A DNA stretch of 57,484 nucleotides from Bacteriovoracaceae bacterium (GCA_019752535.1 JAIEMA010000029.1:1-57484); one strand, 5' to 3'; positions 1 to 8,521 are shown, counted from the stretch's first letter. Notes: generated by a model from the sequence alone, not told the origin. Numbers and translations: made by a program.

Positions 1-123
1 GAGGCCGCCGGCAATCGTGTGCTTCTCGAGAATGACAACTTTTTTGCCAAACATCGCAAGACGAATTCCCGCGGCCAGACCTGACATGCCGGCCCCGACG
101 ATAATGGCGTCATGGGCCTGCAT
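1..123 (-). CDS. FAD-dependent oxidoreductase, N-terminal fragment (phytoene-desaturase-like)
   Basis: Only the first 41 codons lie in the window; the gene runs off the left edge. The fragment opens with a dinucleotide-binding Rossmann motif (AIIVGAGMSGLAAGIRLA) followed by a beta strand ending in an acidic residue (VVILEKH), the usual FAD-binding start of amine-oxidase and phytoene-desaturase type flavoproteins. It begins 3 bases after the stop of the acyl carrier protein gene and shares its strand with the ketoacyl synthase. This suggests the flavoprotein acts on an acyl or polyene product of that small cluster. The exact substrate cannot be read from this fragment. Confidence 0.75.
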   Translation of the reverse strand, partial: MQAHDAIIVGAGMSGLAAGIRLAMFGKKVVILEKHTIAGGL

Positions 124-126
124 AAA

Positions 127-372
127 TTATTGCATCTTTGGAGTAAGGTAGCTCACGCAAGAAGCCATCGTCGCAAGCTTCGGGTAATCCTCAGCAGGCA
201 CTTCAACCTTATGACGTTTTCTGAGTTCCATTACGATATCGAGGAAGTCCATTGAATCAAGATCAAGCTGCTCACGAAGGCTTAACTCATCCTTGATTGT
301 TCCAAGATCTTCATCTGGAGCAATATCAGAAATAATATCAAGAACCACGTTGCGAACTTCTTCAGTAGTCAT
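127..372 (-). CDS. Acyl carrier protein
   Basis: An 81-residue acyl carrier protein. Ser40 in LDLDSMDFLD is the expected 4'-phosphopantetheine attachment site, followed by the usual helix II hydrophobic pattern. The start is set at the ATG of MTTEEVR because a strong AAGGAG lies about 8 bases upstream; a longer reading from 402 would overlap the upstream gene and has no such signal. It lies 10 bases after the ketoacyl synthase stop and 3 bases before the flavoprotein gene, so the three look co-transcribed. It is probably a pathway-dedicated carrier rather than the housekeeping AcpP, because fabD and fabG are not beside it. Confidence 0.88.
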   Translation of the reverse strand: MTTEEVRNVVLDIISDIAPDEDLGTIKDELSLREQLDLDSMDFLDIVMELRKRHKVEVPAEDYPKLATMASCVSYLTPKMQ

Positions 373-382
373 CGGTTTCTCC

Positions 383-1615
383 TTACTCAAACTTTTTAAC
401 AATTAATGCGGAATTGATACCCAACATCCCAAATGAGTTGTTGAGAATATTTTTAACTTTAACTTCTTTAGGCTTATCCAAAACGAGATTAGGAATCGCG
501 CAATCAGGATCAAGTTCAGTCACATTGATGCCAGGATGAACCATACCATCGACAAGCGAAGGAATGTTTCCAGCTAGCTCTAGTGATCCGGCCGCTCCCA
601 TTGAGTGACCGATATGACCCTTCGTGAAATTTACAAATGTTTTATTCGACTCTGCAAACGCCACACGTACGGCCTGTGACTCAGAGATATCACCAGCACC
701 GGTGCCAGTCGCATGCATGTTCACAATATCAATATCAGAAGGCTGCATACCAGCCTTACGAAGAGCGAGATGCATACACTGGACTTGGCGATCAGGATTT
801 GGATTTACAAAATCTGAAGCATCAGAGTTCACGGCATAGCCCGCGATTTCAGCGATGATAGTGGCACCACGTTTTTGGGCATCTTCTAAACGCTCGAGCA
901 CATAAATCGCTCCACCTTCAGAGATCGCAATTCCATTTCTATTTTTATCCAGAGGCTTTGAAGATTTTGTTGGGTCTTCATTTTGAGCCAGGGCCCCTTG
1001 AGCGGCAAAAGCGGCATAAATACCAAACGTCTGAGGAGATTCAGAAACGCCGCCACAGAGAGCGACATCAACTTCACCTAAAATAAGTTGTTGAGCACCA
1101 GCAATGATACCGACGTTTCCACCTGCACAGGCTGCACCTAGAGTGTAGTGAGGGCCGGTGATTCCAAGATTCAACGTCACTTCGCCAGCAGGATTATTGG
1201 CGACTGTTCTTGGATTGTGATGAGGTGACCACAACTTCCAATCAAGGTTGTTCTGGTGCATTTCAAAAATTTCGTTTTCTGTTTCAACGTTGCCGTGTTC
1301 AGTGATGCCTAAGAAAACACCTACGCGTGATTTATCAATTGTTTCCCAATTAAGTCCCGCGCGATTTTTTGCTTCATTCGCACACCAAATAGAAATACTT
1401 CCCGCGCGAGTTCCACGACGGCGCATTTTTTTTGATTGATATTTAAATTCATCGAAGTCACAAAGGCCTGCGACTTGTTTTCCCATGTAGCGAATTTCGG
1501 TGTGACGTAAGCCAGACTTGCCCGATAAAAGGGCTTCTCTAAAAGTTTCTAAATCATTACCGTTCGGGGCCGTAAGGCCAATTCCGGTGATGACGATGCG
1601 CTGCTGCCCTGCCAT
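383..1615 (-). CDS. Beta-ketoacyl-ACP synthase (KAS I/II family)
   Basis: This 410-residue condensing enzyme of the FabF/FabB type should join an acyl primer to malonyl-ACP. The Cys-His-His triad is readable: Cys163 in GAACAGGN, His301 in NMHATGTGAGD and His337 in KGHIGHSMGAAGS. The context around the active Cys (AACAGG) and first His (MHATGT) departs from the usual TACATS and AHGTGT of housekeeping FabF, which fits a specialised synthase. It is the first gene of a KAS-ACP-flavoprotein run and has a GAGGG-like ribosome site. The final product (unsaturated lipid, polyene pigment or other) is not determined. Confidence 0.88.
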   Translation of the reverse strand: MAGQQRIVITGIGLTAPNGNDLETFREALLSGKSGLRHTEIRYMGKQVAGLCDFDEFKYQSKKMRRRGTRAGSISIWCANEAKNRAGLNWETIDKSRVGVFLGITEHGNVETENEIFEMHQNNLDWKLWSPHHNPRTVANNPAGEVTLNLGITGPHYTLGAACAGGNVGIIAGAQQLILGEVDVALCGGVSESPQTFGIYAAFAAQGALAQNEDPTKSSKPLDKNRNGIAISEGGAIYVLERLEDAQKRGATIIAEIAGYAVNSDASDFVNPNPDRQVQCMHLALRKAGMQPSDIDIVNMHATGTGAGDISESQAVRVAFAESNKTFVNFTKGHIGHSMGAAGSLELAGNIPSLVDGMVHPGINVTELDPDCAIPNLVLDKPKEVKVKNILNNSFGMLGINSALIVKKFE

Positions 1616-1729
1616 ATAAAAACCCTCTTCGCTAAAGCTCTAAAATGACTACCGCTACAGAGCGAAATCGTCTAGCAAACAATTAAGTTTCTCTAACGTA
1701 AATGACAATGCACACAAACGAATTACCCC

Positions 1730-1738
1730 TGCTATAGT
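1730..1738 (+). promoter_or_regulatory. Extended -10 promoter for the histone gene
   Basis: The sequence TGCTATAGT combines a TGn extension with a -10 like TATAGT, 32 bases before the histone ATG. No good -35 is present at 16-18 bases, as is common for extended -10 promoters. A GGGAG ribosome site follows just before the ATG. Confidence 0.5.
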
Positions 1739-1770
1739 GAAGCACTAATTACGCTAAACGGGAGAGCCCC

Positions 1771-2166
1771 ATGGAAAATTTGATTGTTATCTCAAAAGTA
1801 AAAAAATTCATTAAAGAGAAGTCGGAGTTCAACACTTCAGCTGGTTTTTTCGAGCCTTTAAACCAGGACGTCGTAAAAAGCTGCCGCGATGCTGTCGCTC
1901 ATGCTCAGAAACTTGGTCGTAAGACTGTGATGGGAAAAGACTTTAACCTCTATATCGAAGGCTCTGACGTTCCAGAGGCTTTGGTTGTGACAAGCAAAGT
2001 CAAAAAATTGATTAAAGATGAAGCCGGTCTTTCAACTTCTTCTCAAGCGATTGAGCAACTTACTGTAAGAGTTCAAACGATTTGCTTGAAAGCTATTGAA
2101 AACGCGAAGTCTGATAAGCGTAAAACGGTGATGGATCGCGATTTCACGGCCCCTACTCTCGCTTAA
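1771..2166 (+). CDS. Tandem (doublet) bacterial histone-fold protein
   Basis: The 131-residue protein is two histone-fold units fused head to tail. SKVKKFIK at residue 8 recurs as SKVKKLIK at residue 75, and RKTVM..DF at residue 50 recurs at residue 117. The repeat period is exactly 67 residues with no indel. Each unit has a short helix, a central amphipathic helix and the C-terminal RKTVMxxDF segment typical of archaeal and bacterial histones. The protein would fold as an intramolecular pseudodimer and probably binds DNA. Single-fold histone Bd0055 of Bdellovibrio and DUF1931-type pseudodimers are the known relatives; assignment between these classes is inference. It is monocistronic, with its own promoter and a terminator. 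Confidence 0.85.
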   Translation: MENLIVISKVKKFIKEKSEFNTSAGFFEPLNQDVVKSCRDAVAHAQKLGRKTVMGKDFNLYIEGSDVPEALVVTSKVKKLIKDEAGLSTSSQAIEQLTVRVQTICLKAIENAKSDKRKTVMDRDFTAPTLA

Positions 2167-2172
2167 TCACTC

Positions 2173-3570
2173 TCAGGGAGCAGGCTTAAGGCTTGCTCCC
2201 TTCTTTTTTGTTCCTGTAAACGGCACCAAAATTAAGTAACTCACCAAACAAGAAACCACAGTATAAATCACTGGAGCCTCGGCTTCGAAGACGAAGTGAG
2301 AGAAAAACCACACAATCACACTTGTACACATCGCAACAATTGCATTGATGTGATTGCCCCACTGAGAGAAAAGCGCAAAACAAACCATCACCAAAATGGT
2401 GGGGCCACCTAAACTCGAGGCCGTCTCCACCATATCCGTCACTGACTCAGAACTAAAAGTCATCGCATAAGCACAAATTCCTGAAAGCATCACAAAGGAT
2501 CGCGCGAGGAACACTTTACGTTTTTCTGGAAGATTTGGATAAAACGGATAAACCAGATTGTGGGTAATCAAAGCTGAGACGGCCAAAAGAGTGGAATCCA
2601 CAGTCGATAAAATGGCCGCAACCAGCGCCCCAATAAATAAAATATAGAGAAAAATCGGCAAATGAGTTTTAGCGAGCATAGGCATGATGCTGTCTGTTTC
2701 TAAAATATTGGGATGATAAACATGACCAAGTAATCCCACCGTAATGGGTGCAATTCCAATCAACATATAAATTCCCGCCGCTCTCCAAGCAGAATTCACA
2801 GCGACACTGGCCGATTTAGAAGCCGAAACGCGTGAGACAAGTTCTTGGCTCATGAGTGATCCAAGGATGGGAACAAGCCACGTTTCCCATCGGGAGAGCC
2901 AGCTGCCCTCTTCTAATTTTAAAAACTCAAGATGCTCCACTTTTACAGCTGCAATGGCGGCAGAAACACCACCGACATCATTAATCATGACGATCATTAA
3001 AATAAAGAGTCCGATAATAATGGCAATGCCTTGAATCAGATCATTGTAGGCATCGGCCAAGAGACCACCAAACATTGTGTAAATAATCACCACGACGGCC
3101 GCGACTGTGACAGCAAGGGCCACACTATAGTCTGTCGTCACATGAATAATTTGTCCGAATGCACGAATCTGGGCGCCGGCCCAAACGATACTGGAAGGAA
3201 TCATGATGATCGCTGCCATTTTTTCGGCCGTAGGAGAAAATCTTTTTCTAAACAGATCAGGAAGCGTAGTGATTTGTTTATTCCAAAGCACTCGCGCAAA
3301 AAACATCGCCATCAGCATGATACAAATGGTGTAGCCAAACGGATCGGCATGCGTGCCACTTAAACCATTTCTAAAAACTTTCCCCGAAGTCCCGATACAA
3401 GACTCGGCCCCAAACCAAGTGGCAAAGATTGAAAATGTGCCGAGCACAGGGCCGAGGCTTCTGCCTGCTAAGAAATAGTCGTCATCGCTTTTAATTTTTT
3501 TAGAAACGACATAGCCCACATAGAGCATAATGAGAACATAAACAGCAATTCCAAAAATTTCAAAATTCAT
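2173..3570 (-). CDS. Sodium:solute symporter (SSS family)
   Basis: A 465-residue inner-membrane protein with about 12-13 hydrophobic segments. The N-terminus (YVGYVVSKKIKSDDDYFLAGRSLG) and the next segment (FSIFATWFGAESCIGTSG) are typical of sodium/solute symporters of the PutP/SSS family. The start is the ATG preceded by TAGGAGG four bases away; a longer reading would run into the upstream gene. It follows the DUF819 gene by 7 bases, so the two are one operon. The substrate is unknown: candidates in the family include proline, pantothenate and sugars. Confidence 0.85.
   Translation of the reverse strand: MNFEIFGIAVYVLIMLYVGYVVSKKIKSDDDYFLAGRSLGPVLGTFSIFATWFGAESCIGTSGKVFRNGLSGTHADPFGYTICIMLMAMFFARVLWNKQITTLPDLFRKRFSPTAEKMAAIIMIPSSIVWAGAQIRAFGQIIHVTTDYSVALAVTVAAVVVIIYTMFGGLLADAYNDLIQGIAIIIGLFILMIVMINDVGGVSAAIAAVKVEHLEFLKLEEGSWLSRWETWLVPILGSLMSQELVSRVSASKSASVAVNSAWRAAGIYMLIGIAPITVGLLGHVYHPNILETDSIMPMLAKTHLPIFLYILFIGALVAAILSTVDSTLLAVSALITHNLVYPFYPNLPEKRKVFLARSFVMLSGICAYAMTFSSESVTDMVETASSLGGPTILVMVCFALFSQWGNHINAIVAMCTSVIVWFFSHFVFEAEAPVIYTVVSCLVSYLILVPFTGTKKKGASLKPAP
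2176..2209. terminator. Intrinsic terminator between convergent histone and symporter genes
   Basis: GGGAGCA pairs with TGCTCCC across an 11-base loop and is followed by TTCTTTTTT, a classic rho-independent terminator for the histone transcript. It overlaps the last codons of the convergent symporter gene. It is one of only three clear intrinsic terminators found in the window. Confidence 0.8.
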
Positions 3571-3577
3571 GTTCCTC

Positions 3578-4717
3578 CTAAGGGCGAAGTGCATAGGCCA
3601 CAGCAAGGCCCAAGAAGTTACCAACCGCAAAGCCTACAAGTCCAGTAGTGATGCCAGAAACCATGAGCCAGCGATTTTTCATGAGATCACAAAAAGGCGC
3701 AATAAAAGCTGGCCCGTAAATTCCGGCCACCGATGTAATGATCGCCGTATCACGGTCAATGCCAACGACCTTGCAAATTGTAAAATGCAAAGCCATTGAT
3801 GACAAAATAATTAATGCTGTAAACCAGAGCCAAGGACCACTGGCGGCACTCATCATTTGATCAATATTGGCCATGGAACCAATCGAGGCACAAAAGACGA
3901 GAAGCAGATAGTGACCCGTTTCACTCGCGCCAATGGTATTTCGCATTTTGGGAATAAAACTTAGTCCAATGGCCACCGTTGAAATGGAGAGAATAATTGT
4001 CGCGGCTTCAAGCTTTTGCCAAAGAAGCATTGAGACACCCACACCAATCAGGGCCATGAATGCGGCGTAACTTGAAGCCTGGGCAGAAAGTTTAATTTTT
4101 TCCATTTTACTGGACTTAAGCCACTTGTCTTGAGCTTCATGCCAAGGCGTGTGAAACTCATCTGGAAGATTTGATTGATCGAAGGGCTTAAGCCACCAGG
4201 TGAGAAAACGTAAACCAATGGTCATCAAAACCAGCAGCATAATTCCGCCAAGAATCATGTCGGCCGTATTTAAAATAAGAAAAGTTTCATTTTTTATTTC
4301 GAGTGCTTTTCCAATCGCCGTAAGATTTGCTGTGCCACCTGTATAAACACCCACCAACATTCCGGCCGCCTTCCAGGCCTCAGGGTCGACGTGAGAGAAC
4401 GTTTTCCCGACGAGATAAGACATGAGGGTCACGCTCAAACAAACAATAAAAAACGAGATCACAGTTGAGCGTGCAAGCTTGAGCCACCCCATAAAATCGG
4501 TTGGAAGAAGCAGCAAAGGGATGGCCAAAAGCACACAAGCTTCAGTGAGAGAATTCACGAAAGGATGATGGGCCGCACCAGGTAAATTTCCCAAAAATAA
4601 ACCCAAGAGGTAACAATTGACGACAGTGCCAGTCCACTTTAGTGGTTTAAAGCGCTTTTCGAGTCGCAAAAGCAGCCAAGGCCCCAAAAGAAGCAGTGGA
4701 AGAAGGAGATAATACAT
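3578..4717 (-). CDS. DUF819 family membrane protein
   Basis: A 379-residue polytopic membrane protein with about 10 hydrophobic segments. The TGGTANLTAIGKAL motif and overall pattern match the DUF819 (YjcL-like) family, whose transport role is undefined. An AGGAG lies unusually close to the ATG, so the start is likely but not certain. It is immediately upstream of, and presumably co-transcribed with, the sodium:solute symporter, and the pair may handle one substrate. No soluble enzyme accompanies them, so the substrate cannot be inferred. Confidence 0.75.
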   Translation of the reverse strand: MYYLLLPLLLLGPWLLLRLEKRFKPLKWTGTVVNCYLLGLFLGNLPGAAHHPFVNSLTEACVLLAIPLLLLPTDFMGWLKLARSTVISFFIVCLSVTLMSYLVGKTFSHVDPEAWKAAGMLVGVYTGGTANLTAIGKALEIKNETFLILNTADMILGGIMLLVLMTIGLRFLTWWLKPFDQSNLPDEFHTPWHEAQDKWLKSSKMEKIKLSAQASSYAAFMALIGVGVSMLLWQKLEAATIILSISTVAIGLSFIPKMRNTIGASETGHYLLLVFCASIGSMANIDQMMSAASGPWLWFTALIILSSMALHFTICKVVGIDRDTAIITSVAGIYGPAFIAPFCDLMKNRWLMVSGITTGLVGFAVGNFLGLAVAYALRP

Positions 4718-4779
4718 TCTCCTATGGCATCAAGAGTAGGAAGGGTTGTAAAGTATTAAGCGAGTTGAGAGGATAAGTT

Positions 4780-5598
4780 ATGGAAAATTTTTTGCGCCTT
4801 TTTGTCATTCCCTCTCCATTTGGAATGGACTGGGAATCTCCTGCGAGCTTGGCCCGCACGGCCGCTTTAAATAAATTCTGCTTTAAGCCGCGCTTCATGG
4901 GGCATGTGAATGTGGAACTTGTGGGCCCCGATATTCAAGAGCTCACTGGAATGCGCGCCAAAAAGCTTGATGCCGTTCCAAGAGTTCTTCTCAAGGGCCA
5001 GGGTTTTGGCGTTCTCTATCACAGCTTTGAAGGTCAACTTGAAGAGCGAGCTCACTTGGTGCCAGAACTAAAGATTCGCGCTCAAGAGAAGCGTTTGAGT
5101 TTTTGGCAGGCGAAACTCACTGAAGCTCAATTGATTCGCTTAAAGACTTATCTTGATGAGTATCGAGCTGAAAATGTGGGTCAGTATTATGGCCTCCATA
5201 ATCGCCCTTTGCATGGTGAAGGCGCGGGCTGTTCAGCTTTCGGGGTGAGTTTTCTTGAAGTCGCTGGTCTTTTAAATGATGAATTAAAAGCGGCCTGGAG
5301 CAATCAAGTGCGTATTCCTCTCTCTCTTTCTGGGGCCCCTTTAATGGATCAGAAAGTTCCCATCACAAAAATACTCACACAGGCCCATCGCTGGGCGATG
5401 AGTGATGAAGACCATAAACTCATGACCTACTGGGATCCTGATCGTATGCATCGCTGGCTTGTGGAAAACGCGACTCCCAATACCACTTGGATGGGTGCGC
5501 CTGGAGTGGTGATTGATGCCACCGAAACGGCAATACCTGAAAAAGAAATTTGGAATGAAAGGAAGCCGAAAAACTATGACGGCAGCCCTCGCCGCTAG
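4780..5598 (+). CDS. Uncharacterised protein, possible permuted papain-like (YiiX/YaeF-type) fold
   Basis: A 272-residue protein without a signal peptide. A GHVNVEL segment places His42 early, and Cys151 lies in GEGAGCSAFGVSF about 110 residues later. That His-then-Cys order is the arrangement of circularly permuted NlpC/P60 (YiiX/YaeF/DUF4105-like) enzymes, which act on amide or thioester bonds in envelope components. The match rests on motif order only, so function is tentative. It has a good GAGAGGA ribosome site, is transcribed alone, and converges on the MORN-like gene with an 18-base gap. Confidence 0.45.
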   Translation: MENFLRLFVIPSPFGMDWESPASLARTAALNKFCFKPRFMGHVNVELVGPDIQELTGMRAKKLDAVPRVLLKGQGFGVLYHSFEGQLEERAHLVPELKIRAQEKRLSFWQAKLTEAQLIRLKTYLDEYRAENVGQYYGLHNRPLHGEGAGCSAFGVSFLEVAGLLNDELKAAWSNQVRIPLSLSGAPLMDQKVPITKILTQAHRWAMSDEDHKLMTYWDPDRMHRWLVENATPNTTWMGAPGVVIDATETAIPEKEIWNERKPKNYDGSPRR

Positions 5599-5616
5599 AA
5601 GATTGACTGAGACCTG

Positions 5617-5949
5617 CTAGAGCTGTCCTTCTTTTTTCTCAAAGACTTCTTCTTCAATGAGGACATCTTTTTTAAAAATAGATTTTTTTAAGAGCTTGCC
5701 TTTGTTGTCGTAATACTTGCACTCACCATCAAGCTCGCCATATTCATTATAAGTTTCAACCGACAGAGGCTCACCATTTTCAGAATATCGATTGATCACT
5801 CCCGCAGGAACGGTCCATGACCAATCACTTTGGCCACAAGTATAGACACCTGACTCTGCGACTTTCCCATTCTCGAAATAGACTGTTCGATGAGAGAAAG
5901 AGCGTCCATTCTTCTCAAAAATTTCAGCTTCTGTTTTGCGCTTATTCAT
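5617..5949 (-). CDS. MORN/YwqK-like repeat protein
   Basis: A 110-residue protein made of short antiparallel strands ending in glycine-rich turns: YFENGKVAESG, RYSENGEPLSVETY, EYGELDGECKYYDNKGK. These are MORN-variant repeats as in YwqK-type proteins, sometimes annotated as antitoxin-like; a toxin is not present here, so that label is not used. Its ATG overlaps the stop of the gamma-glutamyltransferase gene by one base (TAATG), implying translational coupling. Function is unknown. Confidence 0.6.
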   Translation of the reverse strand: MNKRKTEAEIFEKNGRSFSHRTVYFENGKVAESGVYTCGQSDWSWTVPAGVINRYSENGEPLSVETYNEYGELDGECKYYDNKGKLLKKSIFKKDVLIEEEVFEKKEGQL

Positions 5950-7664
5950 TACTCACCAACAGCTAAACCTTCACCTCGTGGATCACTCACACCCACCCAT
6001 TGCTCACCCACTCTTTGAATAGCTTGAATTTGGCATCCTAATTTTTGACGATCCACTTTATGGCCTTTGGCCTTAAGAGCGCTCATTGTGGAATCTGCTA
6101 AGAAGGGGCTCTCCACTCTTAATTCTTCAGGCTGCCATTGGTGATGAATGCGAGTCGCGGCCACAGCTTCATAGAGAGGAAGTCTAAACTCAAGAACGTT
6201 TAAAATTGTTTGAGTCACACAGGAAATAATTCTGGTTCCACTAGGCGTTCCAAGAGCGAGAAAGGGCTTATTGTCTTTAAGCACAATGGTAGGGCTCATG
6301 CTGGAGAGCGGTCTCTTTCTAGGTTGCACTAAGTTTTTATCCCCACCAATTGCGCCAAAGAGATTGGAGGCGCCAACGGCTTGTGCGAAATCATCCATCT
6401 CATTATTTAAAACAATCCCAGTTCCACGGGCCACAAGTCCACTTCCAAACCAGCCATTAATGGTTTGGGTAGAAACCACAATGTTTTCATCTTTATCGGC
6501 CAGCGTGAAATGAGTCGTCTCAGTTGCACCATCCGGAAGTTTAGCGAGCGGAAATTCACTTGAAGCCACGGCCTTTGAAGTGAAATATTTTTGCATGCTT
6601 TGAGCATAAGACTTTGAGGATAACTTATCTGAAGGAATCGGATTAAAATCGGGATCGCCCATATACTTGGCCCGATCGGCAAAACTGATTTGCATGGCCG
6701 TGGCAATACGATGAATCGACTCTGGGTCCTGGGCACCATATTGCGCCAGATTTTGTTGCTCTAAAAGATTGAGAATCTCTACCACATGAGTTCCTCCAGA
6801 TGAGGGAGGTGGCATCGAAATAATTTTATAGCCATGATAGCTGCCTTGAACGGCTTTTCTCTCTTTCGAGCGATAATCCGAGAGATCTTTCAGGCTCATC
6901 AGTCCGCCATCTTTTTTTACCGTCTCAACAATACTTTTTGCGATTCGGCCTTGATAAAAACCGTTCACACCTTTTTTTGCAATGTCTCTCAGAGTTTGGG
7001 CGAGATCAGTCTGCTTTAACATGTACCCGACAGCAGGAACTTCTCCCTTCTCATTAAAGAAAATTTTCGCCGCATCGGGATCAGCTTTAAGGCGAGGGGA
7101 TTCTTCTTTAATGGCATCCACCAAGTGTGGATAAACCGCCAGACCTTCTTCAGCTAAACGTATCGCTGGTTCGAGAGTTTTATTCCAAGGCAATCTTCCA
7201 AAGCGTCTATGTATATCCCAAAGTCCGCGCACCAATCCGGGAACAGCGACAGCATAGGGGCCATAGATAGACTTCATTGGATCGACAGATCCATCGGCCT
7301 TAAGAAACATTTTCGGATGACCTTTATAAGGAGCGACTTCGCGGAAATCAAAAACATGAGTGCGGCCTGTTCGTTTTTCAAAGTATATGAGAAATCCACC
7401 GCCACCGATGCCAGTGGATTGAGGACGTTCTACTGAGATTGCAAAAGAAACGGCAACAGCAGCATCAATAATATTTCCCCCAAGCTTGAACATTTCAAGC
7501 CCGGCCTGAGAAGAGACAGTGCCTTGAGAGGTGATCATCATGCCCGATGACTTAGCTTCATGTTGAGAGCGCTCGTGACCTGGAAGTAAGGGCGCGAGGC
7601 GAAGTTTAGTTTTTTGAGGACCGCCACAAGCAGATAAGATGACTAAAAAAATCAGGTAGCGCAC
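5949..7664 (-). CDS. ggt: Gamma-glutamyltransferase, lipoprotein form
   Basis: A 571-residue N-terminal nucleophile hydrolase that transfers or hydrolyses the gamma-glutamyl group of glutathione. The proenzyme should cleave itself before Thr383 in the ETTHFTL motif, which becomes the nucleophile. The GGGGFLIYF and PLSSMSPTIV segments are also family features. The N-terminus is a lipoprotein signal (LILSAC-like lipobox, Cys13), so it is envelope-anchored rather than a free periplasmic enzyme as in E. coli. Family length is normal. The MORN-like gene is coupled downstream by TAATG. Confidence 0.93.
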   Translation of the reverse strand: MRYLIFLVILSACGGPQKTKLRLAPLLPGHERSQHEAKSSGMMITSQGTVSSQAGLEMFKLGGNIIDAAVAVSFAISVERPQSTGIGGGGFLIYFEKRTGRTHVFDFREVAPYKGHPKMFLKADGSVDPMKSIYGPYAVAVPGLVRGLWDIHRRFGRLPWNKTLEPAIRLAEEGLAVYPHLVDAIKEESPRLKADPDAAKIFFNEKGEVPAVGYMLKQTDLAQTLRDIAKKGVNGFYQGRIAKSIVETVKKDGGLMSLKDLSDYRSKERKAVQGSYHGYKIISMPPPSSGGTHVVEILNLLEQQNLAQYGAQDPESIHRIATAMQISFADRAKYMGDPDFNPIPSDKLSSKSYAQSMQKYFTSKAVASSEFPLAKLPDGATETTHFTLADKDENIVVSTQTINGWFGSGLVARGTGIVLNNEMDDFAQAVGASNLFGAIGGDKNLVQPRKRPLSSMSPTIVLKDNKPFLALGTPSGTRIISCVTQTILNVLEFRLPLYEAVAATRIHHQWQPEELRVESPFLADSTMSALKAKGHKVDRQKLGCQIQAIQRVGEQWVGVSDPRGEGLAVGE

Positions 7665-7729
7665 AGAAACTCCTTGTCATGATAGGCTTTAAGCGAACAC
7701 GATAAATTTGATGATGTCTAGGAGCTATC

Positions 7730-7978
7730 ATGTCACTTCATCCTGAATGGAAACAAAATCCCAACTCTCTTGAGAGAGCGTGGAAATTGAAAAATTTTCG
7801 CCAGGCCCTCACCTTCGTCAATTCCATAGGGGCAGTGAGCGAAGAAATGAAGCATCATCCCGATATTGAATTCGGCTGGGGCTACGTGCGGTTAAAGATT
7901 ACGACCCATGACATCGGAGGAAAGTTGAGTGAAAAAGATTTTTTGTTGGCCGAAAAGATTGACCAATTACCACAATAA
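7730..7978 (+). CDS. phhB: 4a-hydroxytetrahydrobiopterin dehydratase
   Basis: An 82-residue pterin-4a-carbinolamine dehydratase, which recycles the tetrahydropterin cofactor after aromatic amino acid hydroxylation. The signature HHPDIEFGWGYVRLKITTHD is clear, including the paired histidines and the later His and Asp. It is slightly shorter at the N-terminus than many homologues. It has an AGGAG ribosome site. No phenylalanine hydroxylase gene is in the window. The 3' end overlaps the convergent RimK-linked protease gene by 12 bases. Confidence 0.9.
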   Translation: MSLHPEWKQNPNSLERAWKLKNFRQALTFVNSIGAVSEEMKHHPDIEFGWGYVRLKITTHDIGGKLSEKDFLLAEKIDQLPQ

Positions 7979-8440
7979 ATCTTTGCTGAGCTGCCTTAAA
8001 AATTGTTTCTGCTCTTGAGTTTTACCCAACAAATAACTTTGGGCCGGATCGATCAAGCAACCTTCAAGGGCCTGTCTTCCTAAGAGCATTCTAAACTTCA
8101 TATCTCGACGATTAGCGAGCGTGACTTCGATCTCTTTTTCAACGTCACCAAGGGCTAAGATGAGGGAAATCACAAATCTCTCTTCTCCCTCCCCTCCTGA
8201 ATTTTTCACACTTCTTTTATCCACGAGGGGAGCGACAATATCCCTTCCTAGAGCCAAAGATCGCTGCACAGGCATTAAAATAAAACGCACATGCGGCACA
8301 CCTTCAATCGTGCAAGGTTCGGGGTCAAGGGCATGCAAGCTTGAAGTCTTCGCACCTGTATCGATTTTTGCTTTAATCGCCGGTAGCCCCATTTCAGGAA
8401 TACCAACCCACTCACGCCAACCTAATTTCATTTTTTTCAT
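7967..8440 (-). CDS. Retropepsin-like protease family protein (RimK-associated, 'ATP-dependent zinc protease')
   Basis: About 157 residues. The core motif is KAKIDTGAKTSSLHA, a DTGA aspartic-protease-type active-site loop found in the RimK-linked proteins named 'ATP-dependent zinc protease' in databases. The conserved FRMLLGRQALEG segment near the C-terminus supports this. The start is uncertain: a TTG at 8446, an ATG at 8440 or an ATG at 8431 are possible, and a GGGG best fits the ATG at 8431. No rimK neighbour is present. It overlaps the pterin dehydratase gene by 12 bases, tail to tail. Confidence 0.78.
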   Translation of the reverse strand: MKKMKLGWREWVGIPEMGLPAIKAKIDTGAKTSSLHALDPEPCTIEGVPHVRFILMPVQRSLALGRDIVAPLVDKRSVKNSGGEGEERFVISLILALGDVEKEIEVTLANRRDMKFRMLLGRQALEGCLIDPAQSYLLGKTQEQKQFLRQLSKDLLW

Positions 8441-8493
8441 CCCCAAAGTATAGGACCAAAATAAGGAAAAAGCTGCATCCCAATAATGATTTG

Positions 8494-8521
8494 TTGCAGC
8501 CTTTTCGCGCCACGATACAAT
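8494..8521 (+). promoter_or_regulatory. Candidate sigma-70 promoter of the transglycosylase gene
   Basis: TTGCAG and TACAAT are separated by 16 bases, 45 bases before the ATG. The -35 element falls on the right arm of a small inverted repeat (GCTGCA 8472-8477, TGCAGC 8495-8500). The repeat could therefore be an operator in this divergent region. Confidence 0.4.

Noticed and set aside
5617-5949. Toxin-antitoxin label for the MORN/YwqK-like gene
   Set aside because: No toxin partner is adjacent; the gene is coupled to gamma-glutamyltransferase.
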